A stretch of 64,000 nucleotides of DNA from Sclerurus mexicanus (lineage: Eukaryota > Chordata > Aves > Passeriformes > Furnariidae). Below the pieces are notes generated by a model that searched no databases, was not told the DNA's origin, and saw nothing but the letters and a program-made list of their open reading frames with translations. The DNA lies in assembly GCA_013396755.1 (NCBI GenBank), contig VWZF01006730.1, positions 1,482,358 to 1,546,357 on the forward strand, read 5' to 3'. Position numbers and translations under genes: made by a program. Below are positions 52,168-62,885 of the stretch, piece by piece. Position 1 is the first letter of the stretch; every line of letters begins with the position of its first letter.

Positions 52168-54340
52168 TAGTGAAGCTAATTGTGATGTTTTGGCTTAGAC
52201 TTCTATTATATTTACATAATAATTCTTCCTGACAGCCAGTGGGAAGCCAGCAGACAGTCTATATAAAGAAACATTAAGAGAAGGACTGAAATTGATAGCT
52301 GCAATTGCCTCTAAAGCTTAATCTAGAAGATTCAGGGTGTGTCCTTAAATCTTCACCAAAGAATTAAGCAGTTGTTTGCCAGTTGACTCTGTAAATGGCA
52401 CAAACACACCGTCTTCAGAGATTTGTAGAGGGCAGCTCAGGGAGGACATGAAGCAACTCCCATCCCACCAGCAGAGCAATGGGTGATCTGGCAGACCACG
52501 AGCTGCATAAAGTCTGATGGCATGTCATCCTGGTCATTTGAAGACAGGCCACGTGCAACCACATATTTTATTAAACATTAATAGCTCAGGGGGGCTGGGT
52601 TGTGGAAAAATGGAAACTGTATTAGTAATGAAGTAATTTGCCCTTCAAGGTCAATAGTAAAAAAGAAATGACCCTCCCGCACTCACTGCCCATCGTTCTG
52701 TAGAGCAGTTCTGGTTTCAGAGCTTAAACTCAGTGCAGGTGTTTTAGAAGAAATTGAAAGGGCAGCCATCTTCATGGGTCTCTGTTTGTCCGAGAAACAA
52801 CTATCCTACGTGATGCCACTTGCCAAAAAGGGAATCTAATTATTAAACAACAAATATTCTCAGAAATGAAAACTTATTTAGTCTAATTATATATGGTAAA
52901 ATATGTTGCAGAAATATTGCAAGTATCCAAAAGCCCAGTGTTGGAAGGTTAGGAAATTCAGAGTTATAATTAAATGTTTTAAAGGTAAAAGTGTATTTCA
53001 GCCCTGATTCTGCCCTGTGAGACAATCAAGTAGTAATCAAAGCAGTAAGACATTTTGAATTTGAAGTCTTACACTGGTGAAACACATTTCAAAATGACAG
53101 TATGTCATTAGAAGAGCTTTGAGCTAATGGGAGATAAATGTCCATCCCCAAACAGCCATTTAACTGTGGACAATTTATTCCTATTGAAAGCAGCAGAAAT
53201 TGGAAGTAATTTTGATAGCACTACAAAATTGATCATTTGACGCAGAGAGTTTCATCAAGGACTAACACTACAAGGAATTTTAAAAGTATCTGTGTTGTTC
53301 TATTTAAAAGACCATTCAGAACAAAACTGAAAGTCTCCTGGTAGATATTATCTTTGCTAAGGACCTATTTGTAAGAATTTCATTAATCAACTTATTTGTA
53401 TATTTTCAGAAAAAAACATTTACCCACCAAAGAATAAATGCTGAACTTAGTAGAAAAGATACCATTTATTCATTTATTCAGTTTGCAGCTAAGTAGAAAT
53501 CTCCATTCAGTTGTGACATAAAATTGATGCTTCTATAATTAAAGTACATTGTAAATAGTTTCTAAAGTGTTAATAAATTACTAAAACTGTTTGAGGAAAT
53601 TGTTAATCAAATGTTATAGCCTGTTACTGAGTCCAATGATGTAATGAGTCATTTGCAATCAACTACAGCATCTGAAATTAACATGCTTGGGACAATATAC
53701 AGAATTTATTTCTCCTGTGTATAATGAGCTTATCACAGTTACTTACAGCCTTTTGCATAGTAATTATGAAAGCAGTTTCAGAAGAATATGTACAGAACAT
53801 TTCTGGTCATCTGTGAGACAAAGTAGGGAATAACTCCAAGCATCACTCATAACTGAAAGGGCCAAAAAAACCCGTGGCTCTGTCCCATTGTCATCTAGTA
53901 GTGTGGAATTACAAAGACTAGATAAAAAGCTTATCAATGCCTTAACACAATTATGTAGAGGTACAAAAGTCACTCCACAAACCATCTCATCTCCTTCAGG
54001 CAGCAGCTTTGGGCAGAAAGAGCAAGGATGGTCCAGACAAGCATACATATGTAACTGCTGATGAAAAGAGAACACTTAGCACTAGGTTTTGCCTATACAT
54101 TCCAGCTGCACCAAGCACTCTTGTACTTCCCTCCTCTCTGTAGTGCTAAGATGGCCACTATGGCTGTGCCATAATAATTTACCTTTTAGCTCCCATAGAT
54201 TTTTTTAAGGTGGTGAGAAAAAAAATAAAAATCCTACTTCCTCATCCTTTGTCATTTTTTGATTCCTTTTTGCTCAACTCACATTTTATTGCTGGTGTTC
54301 ACATATGGCAACAAAGACAAGTGCAAAATAGTCATACATG
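52168..54340. other. Intergenic, no recognised feature
   Basis: Apart from the candidate poly(A) signal at 54285-54290, this is A+T-rich sequence with no repeat that I recognise. The minus-strand open frame 53764-54075 (about 103 codons) is within what chance gives at this composition and matches no family that I know. Confidence 0.5.
54285..54290 (-). terminator. Candidate polyadenylation signal AATAAA
   Basis: This is the first canonical AATAAA on the minus strand after the SLC26A7 stop, about 1.4 kb downstream. It is in the right direction, but the hexamer is common in A+T-rich DNA, and using it would place a whole CR1 fragment inside the 3' UTR. Confidence 0.2.
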
Positions 54341-54680
54341 GAATCATAGAATGACCTAGGTTGGAAGGCACCTTAAATATCATCTAGTTCTAACACCCTG
54401 CCATGGGCAGGAACACCTTTCACTAGAACAAGTTGCTAACAGCTCCATCCAGCCTCACCCTGAACACTTCCAGAACTAGGGCATCCACAGCTTCTCTGGG
54501 CAACCTATTCCAGTGCCTCACCACCCTCATAGTAACGAATATTTTTTCTAATATCTAATCTAAACCTACTCTTTTTCAATTTGAAGCAAGTCCCCCTTGT
54601 CCTGTCACTACATGCTCTTTAAGTACTCTTTCCATGTTTCTTTTAGGCTCCCTTCAGGTATTGGAAGGCCTCAATATGTT
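54341..54680 (-). mobile_element. CR1 LINE 3' end fragment
   Basis: The plus strand starts GAATCATAGAATGACC and continues with GGTTGGAAGGCACCTTAAA, CTGCCATGGGCAGG and TCTCTGGGCAACCTATTCCA. This is the reverse complement of the CR1 3' UTR and last part of ORF2. It is about 340 bp and 5'-truncated. Its position downstream of the SLC26A7 stop could make it part of a long 3' UTR. Confidence 0.95.
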
Positions 54681-55686
54681 GTCATATAACATGATACTGA
54701 TGTGATAGTATAATCTAATATGATTGCTGACAATGCATAAATACAAACCAAATGCGCAATCTGTGAATGGCTCCACCCGCTTTGTGTGCTCACACACAGC
54801 ACCGCATGTAAGGGTTAGGGCTGAAATGTGGCACACACCTTATGTGTCTCCACTGTCATCTCTCATCTGCCACAGCTGAAGATGACAACAAATTACAGCT
54901 CAAACTGGAAATGAAGACTACTGGATGCTGGAAACAAGAACAAGTTACGGAAAAAATTACCAGTTTTTCCTCTTCAATCTGAGCTAAAGAACACCTGTGG
55001 CTTTGAAAATGTAGCAAACTGTAATAACTCATGACAACGAATAGAGAGGGAGAAAATCTAAGGGGCACTTAGTCAACATACATCTGCCTTCTCTGCATAT
55101 AAAGTTTTCCCATTGACCTGGGCAGGCATTAAAAAGCATCCAAAGCCAAAAATGAAAAATGGAAGCATATGATATCAGTGATATGATGCTGTTACTGCAA
55201 ATGGCTGTCTTGAACAGAAGGAAGGGTAAGTAAAGCCATTAGAAAGAGTATGCAGTGGTATATGGCTTCCTGCATGTAGTGTATCAATTCTAACATACTC
55301 TTTTAAGAATTCACAATGTCTCTATTCCATACACAAAACTACAGATGCATATTACAACTAATGGTACAATAGAAGATATGTAAAAGAATATACCTCACTG
55401 GTAAACACATCCAGTACCTCATGTCTGTTTTCTAATAATTTGTATCTAATTGTATATAAAAATATTATATAAAACCACTATAGAACAATTGCATGAACAT
55501 TCTCTGAGTGATAGCAACTGAAGGATTTTCTTTCTGAATGGCAGATTTCTCATTACTGAATGTACTAAATATATATGGCATACAAAAGATCATCTATGAG
55601 ATCCACTGGAGAAAAAAGCTAAGGTGAATGGTGTAGTTCGTTCTGAATACAAGCAGAGGAAACTAGCCATACTCAATGGATGGGCA
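54681..55686 (-). other. SLC26A7: Probable SLC26A7 3' untranslated region
   Basis: This is the sequence immediately downstream of the SLC26A7 stop codon on the minus strand. I found no AATAAA or ATTAAA on the minus strand in this roughly 1-kb interval, so the 3' end cannot be placed. Either a weaker variant signal is used or the UTR runs further left, through the CR1 insertion at 54341-54680. Confidence 0.4.
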
Positions 55687-55722
55687 TCACACTTCACTCT
55701 GTTCACTGTACTTGCTGTAATT
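55687..55722 (-). CDS. SLC26A7: SLC26A7 terminal coding exon and stop
   Basis: This is a very small coding part of the last exon: 11 codons (NYSKYSEQSEV) and a TGA stop. It lies directly after an acceptor, CTCTCAATTTAG, and starts in phase 0, as the preceding exon requires. The human C-terminus is, as I recall, NLSKLSDHSEV, so 7 of 11 residues agree, including N.SK at the start and SEV at the end. The final Ser-Glu-Val resembles a class I PDZ-binding tail (S/T-x-hydrophobic), as in other SLC26 proteins, and may tether the transporter to scaffold proteins. It is too short for a simple ORF scan and was found by looking for the expected tail. Confidence 0.88.
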   Translation of the reverse strand, partial: NYSKYSEQSEV

Positions 55723-57581
55723 CTAAATTGAGAGAAACAGAAAAAATAATATTATAATGTTTTCCTAGAATATAATATAAAATTAGCAGATGAAGGAGTG
55801 CTACCTTTGGAAATGCCACTATTATAAAGACTTATAATTCAAAAATTTATTTATGATTAGGATGAACTGCATAAAGCAACAAGCAAGTTTCTTATCAATT
55901 TATAAATATACAAAAGAGAATGACACAATATTATCATTGGAGTAGGTAAGAGAGCACCTTTGCATTTCTGAACAGCAGCAGAGCTGAAAATGAACTGCAG
56001 AGCTCTCTTGCCTCTGCCTTTCTGGCAGTGAAAGACTATTTCCTTCTGGATAGGGGGAAAGCTGAAATGTAAATTGGAATGAATCACTTTCTATTAGTCT
56101 CTAACTCCTTCCTCCTATTTTCTTCTATCCTGCCTACTCCTTCATGTAAACATTCAAAAGTCCTACTGACCTCAGCATCTTAAAAAGGTGCAGGAGGAGT
56201 ACATAGACAGACTGGTAGTTACAGTGTGGTGCTGCTATTGCAGTCACTCTGCCTTTTCACTCCTGTCCATCTTATTTCACGTGTTAAACACAATGAACAC
56301 ATAAAATCCCCTGAAGCTCATATTTTGAATACTTTGAAGAAACATTAGCAGCATATATACTGCTCATAATTACTGTTCATAATTACATTTAAAATAAGAG
56401 GCTGCATGCAAGCCTTTCAGACTAAACTGCTTAGCCACTATACAGAGGTTTGATTTGCCTAGCAGCTCTAGTAGAAATATGCAATCAGGTCCTAGAAAAG
56501 TGGACTTCTGAGATTTAACTCCCCCTTCTCACTTCGAACGTTTTTTGTTGTCTATCCATGTTGCATTTCCATAAAATGAGAATGCTAGTACATAATTATC
56601 TTACAAGAATCTTAGGAAGGTTAATTAATGGCAATAAAAATGCAGGCATTTTATAACACAACAATCATTCTAATTCACCTAATCAGACCCAGACAAAATA
56701 TACAATAGCCATCCCTGTTATTTTTGCCCTGCAGTGACTATTTCAGAGAATTATTTCTTGCAGGGCAACAGAATGAAATATGTTGGAAAGCTCTGAAGAG
56801 ACCATGTTTTTCTGGTCAATCCATTCCACCAACTGTGCCAACTCACCTTAATCTGGATAAATCAATGGAAAGCAGCTTTTTCCATAGGCAACTCAAATTT
56901 AATTAGTAAAATAAAAAGTGAAAAATAACCCCAAACAACCAAACCACAGACCCTGATGAATTTAATGTCTCTTAGAGAAGGCTCTGAGCCAAGCTCTAGC
57001 CATGTCTGGAATCATAAATGAAACCATGGGAAAGCACTACTTGTAACGCAGAGTCAGTTATGATGGCATTACAATGGAAAAGGATCACATAGTATATGAG
57101 GAAAGCCCAGGTTTGCAATCTTTTTAACAAGGAATGCATGAATCATTGAGCAAGTAAATACATGCTCAAATCAATGCATCTTCAAGGCTTGAGCCTAGAT
57201 TTCTGAGCTAAGCCTTTCTTCTCCCCGTAGCTCTCTCTTTGACCTCGTGCACGAGGCTGTGTTAGGTGTTTCTAGATGACATAAGGCTTTCCAGTTGAGA
57301 ATGTGCCCAGATGAAGGCACCACAACAGGATGCCTCTGGATATAGCACAGAAGATTAAGAATGTGTTGCAAAAGGGGAGATGGTGGTGCTAGAGGGTGCT
57401 GGCAGCAAGAACTGGGTGACTGCATTCCTGAAGTTGAGGACCAGTTGTTGAGAACAGACAGATAAAAGATTTCTGCACAAAAGGTTCACTGGGTAAATAA
57501 GACTTTCACAAACTTTAACAAATTGCTGTGAGCATCCAAGAAGCCCTTAAGGCTTCACCTACCTCTGCTTGTAAGTCTTAC
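55723..57581 (-). other. SLC26A7: SLC26A7 last intron
   Basis: The intron is 1859 bp, with donor GTAAGA and acceptor CAATTTAG. I see no repeat of known family in it. The 57195-57425 part is locally richer in C+T on the minus strand and has open frames, but none resembles a known protein. Confidence 0.8.
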
Positions 57582-57685
57582 TCTGTGAATTTGAATGGCA
57601 TCAATTGCTGAAGAAATAGATTCAAAAAAGATAGGATTTTCAGATTCAAGATTTCCACCGTACTGCATTGCTTTTATCAAGGAAG
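57582..57685 (-). CDS. SLC26A7: SLC26A7 penultimate coding exon, end of STAS domain
   Basis: This exon is 104 nt. Two bases complete the split Ala codon and 34 codons follow: SLIKAMQYGGNL, then NPIFFESISSAI, ending Gln-Ile-His-Arg. Human SLC26A7 has, from memory, SLIKAM.YYGNL and KPIFFESVSAAI with the same spacing. The acceptor is TTTTATTGCAG and the chosen donor is ACAGA|GTAAGA, leaving phase 0. A second possible donor (AGAG|GTAGGT) lies 21 bases downstream and would add residues not present in the mammalian protein, so the first is preferred. The segment forms the last helix and strand of the STAS domain. Confidence 0.94.
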
Positions 57686-57774
57686 CTGCAATAAAACAAA
57701 CACGTGAGCACTGGTAAGATAGTGAGGATATGTAAACCATCACGTTAAGTTTTTTGTTGTAAGCTGATACTTGC
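57686..57774 (-). other. SLC26A7: 89-bp GC-AG intron of SLC26A7
   Basis: The intron starts GCAAGTATC and ends TTTTATTGCAG. The flanking exons join as AAA G|CT TCC, giving Lys-Ala-Ser in the frame of both neighbours. GC-AG introns are a known minor class of U2 introns that need a strong match elsewhere in the donor, and AG|GCAAGT is the best such match. At 89 bp this intron is far shorter than the other SLC26A7 introns here (1.9-2.7 kb). A sequencing error (T read as C) cannot be excluded from one sequence. Confidence 0.85.
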
Positions 57775-57829
57775 CTTTGCAGTGTGCTAACAACACATCG
57801 ATGTGTCTGCTTTTACAGTCCATGTAAAT
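57775..57829 (-). CDS. SLC26A7: SLC26A7 internal coding exon, STAS, with GC donor
   Basis: This exon is 55 nt: 18 codons (IYMDCKSRHIDVLLAHCK) plus one base of a split Ala codon. Human SLC26A7 has, from memory, VYMDCKG.. followed by DVLLAHC at the same place, so identity is high. The acceptor is TTTTCACACATTTAG. The exon ends ..AAAG|GCAAGT, the consensus of a GC-type donor. The nearest GT lies four bases further on and would break the frame into the next exon. In the STAS fold this is the strand and turn just after the central helix. Confidence 0.92.
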
Positions 57830-60048
57830 CTAAATGTGTGAAAACATGAAATTAAAAAAAGAACCTGTTTAAACAAAAAATAAAATACACAAAAAGCCCA
57901 TATTCAAGGTAGGTAGAGCGCCTGGAATGCTTCTGTAGCAGCTGTACTGCCAGCAGCCACCAGAGCGAGCCCTTCTACAATGCAAACATAATGAACCCAC
58001 AGTGATTTCCTATCCCCTCCTCACAGTACTACACAGCTCTGGGAGAATTAAAACTCAATTCGAGTAACAATTTTTCATTTCTTTTACTATAACTTTTAGG
58101 GGGGTTTATTTCCAGTTCTCCTGTTTCAGCGTGTTTCCCCATCTCCTTGCTATATGCCAGTGCACACAGACAGAAATCAGACCTAGGAAACTTTGACACT
58201 TCAGCAGTTTATCAGAAAAGCACCATAAACACCATGCTACACTCTGCAGTAAGTTGTTCTTTATTCTTTCTTCAAAAATTGTCAGAGAAAGTAAAAACCA
58301 AAAAAGTGAAAAGTGAAAACAACTCCAAAACCAGAGCAGGGTCATTTTATGCCAGTTTAGGAATATACAAGGCAGTTCCTGCTTCAAAAATTTTCAAAAA
58401 AATCCATATAAAGTGGAAAAATTCTGAGAGAAGAGATTCAAAGAGAAGCCCATCAGAATAACCTATTTTTAAAAAGAAACAAAAAGCCATACTCAGTCCA
58501 AAAATCCCTTCATCTCTAGCATCAGTGATGATATTTTGGGAAGGAGTGTAACAACAAGGACATGTTGCATGTGTTTCTCTCTGAGTAGCTCAGTTTTGGA
58601 CCAGCCATTCATCCAGAGGCTTCACTCCCAACCTGTGCACTTCATGCCAGACTTACTTCTCACAAATTTGTCAAATACTTCTTTGGTATAATTTGTAGTT
58701 CAGAGGTCATTAAGAAATTTTGGAAAGAAGTTTCACATTCTTTTTTTTAATAATGTTTTATTTTATTGAATGCCCTATATTTTGAAGTGATGCATAATAA
58801 AGAGTAACACTCACTAATGTTTTTTTTCCAGTTTTCTTTTTTTATTATATCCCTACCTATATGTGTAGTTTTAATTTAAATTTTTTTTAAGGCAACATTT
58901 ACTTCACTGTGCAATCACTGCAGTAAATTGAAAAAAATGGTTAGGATAAGAAACGGCCCGGGCTGAGACCCAAGTTCAAATCTAGTCTTCTATCTTACTC
59001 AGAAAAATTATGTAAACCAAACCTTGCATACCCACTTAACTCTGTACTCACTATACAACTTTTAAACTCCAGACCTGACACAAATATAAGGAACAGCTTT
59101 TGAACATAATTTTTCATTCACTATATAGAACTGCTTATTATGCAGAACCATAGAATTGCTTAGGTTGGAAAGGACCCTTAAGATCATCGAGTCCAACCAT
59201 TAACCTGCCACTGTCAAACCATGTTAAACCATGTCTTTCCAGCCACTCTGCCCCCAGCCTGTAGCACTGCCTGGGGTTGTTGTGCTCAAGTGCAGAACCT
59301 GGCACTTGGCCTTGCTGAACCTCATACTGTTGGCTCCAGTCCATCAATCCAGCCTGTCCAGGCCTCTTCAGAGCCTTCCTACCCTCCAGGACCTCAACAC
59401 TCCCACCTGACTTGGTGTCCTCTTCAAACTTCCTCTCATCCAAATCAACAATAAAGATACTAAACAGGACTGGGACTGGTATTGGCCCTAGAGAACACCA
59501 ATTGTGGCCAGCTGCCATCTGGATTTAGATCCATTCACCACAGCAACCAGTTATTATTGGAAGTCTTCTGGGAGTATCTTGGAGCTCCTGCAATACCTGA
59601 ACCCAGTCTGCTAGATATGTCACCCACAGGAGAAAACATGGAGATCATGTTTTGATCTTTGGCTTAGCAGAAAGCAGGACATAGAGAAAAAATCACAGAA
59701 CTAAATGTGAAATTTTAAAAGGTTAAAGCTACACATGGCTCCACTGCAAGTGACATGACAGGGTCAAATATGACCTAAACCAAATTTAAAATTAAAAAAA
59801 AAAAAAAGTTCAGAAACTCATCTTTGTTGCATACAGTATGTATATTTGCACTATTACCCAAAATATTTAGAAATAATGTAATTTAATTTTATATATAAAC
59901 ACAGTGCAGTTTAATACCAAATCTATGTTAATATTTTCCATGAGTAACATGTTTATCCACTGATATGGGTGAAATGACTAGTAGTTGCCCCTAATAACTC
60001 ATACTTTTTATTACAATATATGCAGAATTTGTCAGATGGCATGAATAC
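57830..60048 (-). other. SLC26A7: SLC26A7 intron carrying a CR1 copy
   Basis: The intron is 2219 bp, with donor GTATTC and acceptor ACATTTAG. It contains a CR1 fragment in the same orientation as the gene (59144-59560), A/T-rich runs near 58740-58900, and an A(13) run near 59804. The open frame around 58147-58461 on the other strand has no recognisable similarity. Confidence 0.8.
59144..59560 (-). mobile_element. CR1 LINE, internally deleted copy
   Basis: On the minus strand the left end is a typical CR1 3' end: the TTGGAAAGGACC motif with the AGAATC/TAGAAT tail, reading out to the left at 59144. From about 59236 rightwards the minus strand instead encodes mid-ORF2 reverse transcriptase text (VLFSIFIVDLDE, then a decayed FADDTK site read as FEEDTK, then GGSVEVLEGRKAL). 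The ORF2 C-terminal part and most of the 3' UTR that should separate these segments are missing. A 10-bp direct repeat (TAAACCATGT twice, near 59216-59235 on the plus strand) sits at the join. The copy lies within an SLC26A7 intron in sense orientation. Confidence 0.9.
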
Positions 60049-60149
60049 CTGAAGAAGCATTGAGACTCCAGTGTAGTCAAAGAAATTCAGTCCACTGCAG
60101 TCTAATATCAAAACACGTTGCTCACTGTGACATGACTGCACCAAATCAC
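60049..60149 (-). CDS. SLC26A7: SLC26A7 internal coding exon, STAS core
   Basis: This exon is 101 nt. Its first two bases complete the split Gly codon and 33 codons follow. The translation contains the hallmark STAS strand and loop ILDCSG..FFDYTGVSML, which in SLC26 proteins forms the central beta strand and the start of the adjoining helix. The acceptor is CAAATGTGTAG and the donor is CTTCAG|GTATTC, leaving phase 0. The sequence matches human SLC26A7 (as I recall it: LILDCSG, FFDY, GVSML) much more closely than SLC26A3 or A9, which lack the FFDY signature. SLC26A7 is an anion exchanger or chloride channel of gastric parietal cells, kidney intercalated cells and thyroid. The STAS domain lies in the cytoplasm and governs trafficking and interaction. 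Confidence 0.93.
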
Positions 60150-62836
60150 CTACACATTTGATAAATGAAAGACTTTAATTAAAAGAAAGAACAGTCAACA
60201 AGCGGGTATAAGAATAACGATAACAAAATAAGCCCAAACTATCACAATAAAAATGTTACTATTATGTACTGGGGTATCAGGCAAGCAAATGGCACATTCT
60301 AGAAGCACAAATGAAGGACGTTTAGAGCAATGGCATGAAGTGATGACAGGCAGAAGGTAATATTAATGACATGCTTTAGACAGCATAGTGTCTCAAGAAT
60401 TAAACAATTGTTTCTTCAAATTTGATTTTCTAATTGAGTTATGATAATAACTTGGCTTGTTTGTAAGATTTTTCACGGGATACACAGAAAACATAACTCT
60501 CTTTTAAGTTCTAATACAACACTGATTTCCACAGTACCTAAGCACCTGCCTTTGGCTTAACTGAATATTCACCCATAAAGAAGAAAAATATGCAAAGCGG
60601 AGTGTTTAATTTTCCTAAGGTTTTACTGTGCTGGGGTTTTCTGTTTTTAATATTCTATCACCTATTGATGCTGGAGAAAAAAATTATGTTGGTAAGATTT
60701 GCAAAGGTCTTATTCTTCAACCTCAGGCAACGTTGTGTTTAATCAAAACACACTCTGTTCTATATGCATCCAGAATTAGCACATAGACAAATGATTCCTG
60801 ACTTTCATAAAGGGAAAACTAGAAAATCATGCACATCTTATTTACATTGTTCTGTGAAAAAATGTTTGTTATCATACTGAACACACAACTCAGAAAAAAA
60901 TAAAAGAAAAAAAGAAGGAAAGGAATTCTGAATGTAAAGATGAATTAAGCTAAATGGCATTGGTAGAGCAGAGGTAAAGATATTAAACTACTGAGGGGAC
61001 TTAGGATTTCCCCATGATGCAAATTTATAATGGTCATAATTCCTTTGTGTCAGTAGTCTGAGAGCCAGAGCCTTTTGGACTTGCATCTCCAGAGATTTAT
61101 TGTCTTTGTACTGTCCAGTGTACATAATAGATACATACCAAACAAAAATACAGACTTTTAAAGGGAACTTCCTCTCTGACATTACTATGATAGGAATCTA
61201 GAAAGGATTTATGAGATCTGCTCGGCTCCTCACTGTAATAATTCCGCTCTGCATCTTGCACTGCACTAGAGGCTGCCTGGCTGCTAAATGGGGGGGATAG
61301 GTACAGGCTTGCTCCCTCTTTGGACCAGTGGAAAAAGCAAGAGCAGCTGTTTCATTTGGTGTTGATACAGACAATACTCCCCAAAAGGAGAAAGGAGAGA
61401 TTCTTTCTTTCCTTATGACAAAGATGCAAATTGCCATGCTTTCCATGACAACTGCCATGAGGATTAAGGATTGTGTCCTCCTGCTCCCCTCTTTTCTGAA
61501 AATTTAAGCTCCACATTTTGTTTTTCTCTTTATGAGGAATTTTTTTTCCTCTCTGTTTTTTATTTTAAAGACCCCATGAAGAATCCCCATAAACTGGTTG
61601 GTACAAGTAACAACAGAGAATTTAAGTCCTCAAGGCAGGATTTAGGCTTTCAAAAAAGAGGTTTTGTACTGTCCGTCACTTCTGTAATGTGAGAAACAAG
61701 TTCATCTTCAAGACAACCGAAATATGTACTGGCAAGATCTTCTCACATATAGTATTTTACAGTATAGTCAATATAATACAATATAGTCTTCAGTAGCCAT
61801 TATCACAGGTAGCTATGCTACAGCAAAGCACTCTGTCAGCCCCAAGTAAACTAAACACTGTGGGATCATAAAAATCTCATGAGTCCAGTTAATAAATGCA
61901 AACTTTCAGACAACAGCCTCCAAACCAGATTCTCTACTGCGGCCTTAATGCTTATAAGCATTTTAAATAAACACAGTGTTTTAATTAACTCCACAAAGAA
62001 GTCATCTGTGTAAAGTATCCTCTGCAAGAGGTTGCTGAAATTCTCTCATGGAAGCAAGTGCTCTGGTTTGATTTAAATGTTATAAAATGTTGGAAGAGTG
62101 GAATTATCCAGCTTAATCCTTAATTGAAAGCAAACTCCTAGGGTTTTTTCTTTATTCTATACTGTACTGATATACTGTATAATATTGTTGGTCATCACAT
62201 CACTGATAATTCAGTTGACATTTTCTGAGATTTTCTCCTGTATGGCTATAAAAATCCTGCAGATTTAACATGGGTCTAATCTTATTTTTACTTTTTCATG
62301 CTAGTATTCAAGTCTGCGAATGGAAAAAAAAACAGGACCAGAGTTTAGTAAAACAGCCGCTTCAGCCTGGTCTGAAGATCAGTGCAGGCAGCAATGCGGG
62401 CACTGTTTCCCTCCACTGCGTACCTGTTTCATTATGCACACAGTCATTCCTGTGAAATGAGCAGGGACTCGTAGAAACAGAATGGTTTGGGTTGGAAAGG
62501 ACCTTAAATATCATCTAGTTCTAACCGCCCTGCCATGGGCAATGAGTGTTCCACTACAACCTTCCACTCTTGCAGAAAAGGTATTTTCATGGGTTCCCTG
62601 CTTTTGAAATCTTAAAAAGTCAGTCAAAAACAGAATGAAAAATAGGACCCATTAGAGCAAAGTTAACAGAGCTCACTACTGTTTGGCATTCATGCTTCCT
62701 TGAATGATTGGTCTAACTGAAAATACTGGTTTCCATACATCTTGAGTTCACCTAGAAACAGACAGAAAAGCATGGAGCCATTTCGTGCACTTACATCCAT
62801 CTTGGTTTTAATATCATTTGGAGATAATAAACTCAC
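60150..62836 (-). other. SLC26A7: SLC26A7 intron
   Basis: The intron is 2687 bp, with donor GTGAGT and acceptor AATGTGTAG. A short CR1 3' fragment lies at 62472-62562. Apart from that it is A+T-rich single-copy-looking sequence. Confidence 0.8.
62472..62562 (-). mobile_element. CR1 LINE 3' end fragment
   Basis: On the plus strand this reads GAATGGTTTGGGTTGGAAAGG, then CCTTAAATATCATCTAGTT and CCCTGCCATGGGCA, the reverse complement of the CR1 3' UTR end. Only about 90 bp is recognisable. It is a severely 5'-truncated insertion in an SLC26A7 intron. Confidence 0.9.
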
Positions 62837-62885
62837 CATGACAACTTCCATTGGAAAAAGAACAGAGCAATGTGTTCTGCTCACA
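62837..62885 (-). CDS. SLC26A7: SLC26A7 internal coding exon, STAS-domain insertion
   Basis: This 49-nt exon encodes 16 codons, beginning Cys-Glu-Gln-Asn-Thr-Leu-Leu and ending Gly-Ser-Cys-His, plus the first base of a split Gly codon. It is preceded by a good acceptor (TTGCTTTTATTTCAG) and followed by a GTGAGT donor. As I recall human SLC26A7, the matching stretch is CEQNTLL followed by an Asn/Ser-rich segment of the same length, so the match includes both exon ends. In SLC26 proteins this is the poorly conserved, cytoplasmic insertion inside the STAS domain, which explains the divergence after the first seven residues. The exon starts in phase 0 and ends in phase 1, which fits the next exon. 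The preceding exon was not found before the right edge and is probably outside the window. Confidence 0.85.

Noticed and set aside
53764..54075. 103-codon minus-strand frame
   Set aside because: Reads like an exon at first sight, but no splice sites or family could be supported.
57195..57490. Alternative SLC26A7 last exon after acceptor TTTTGTGCAG near 57470
   Set aside because: Phase would fit, but the 27 residues do not resemble the known C-terminus, whereas 55687-55722 does.
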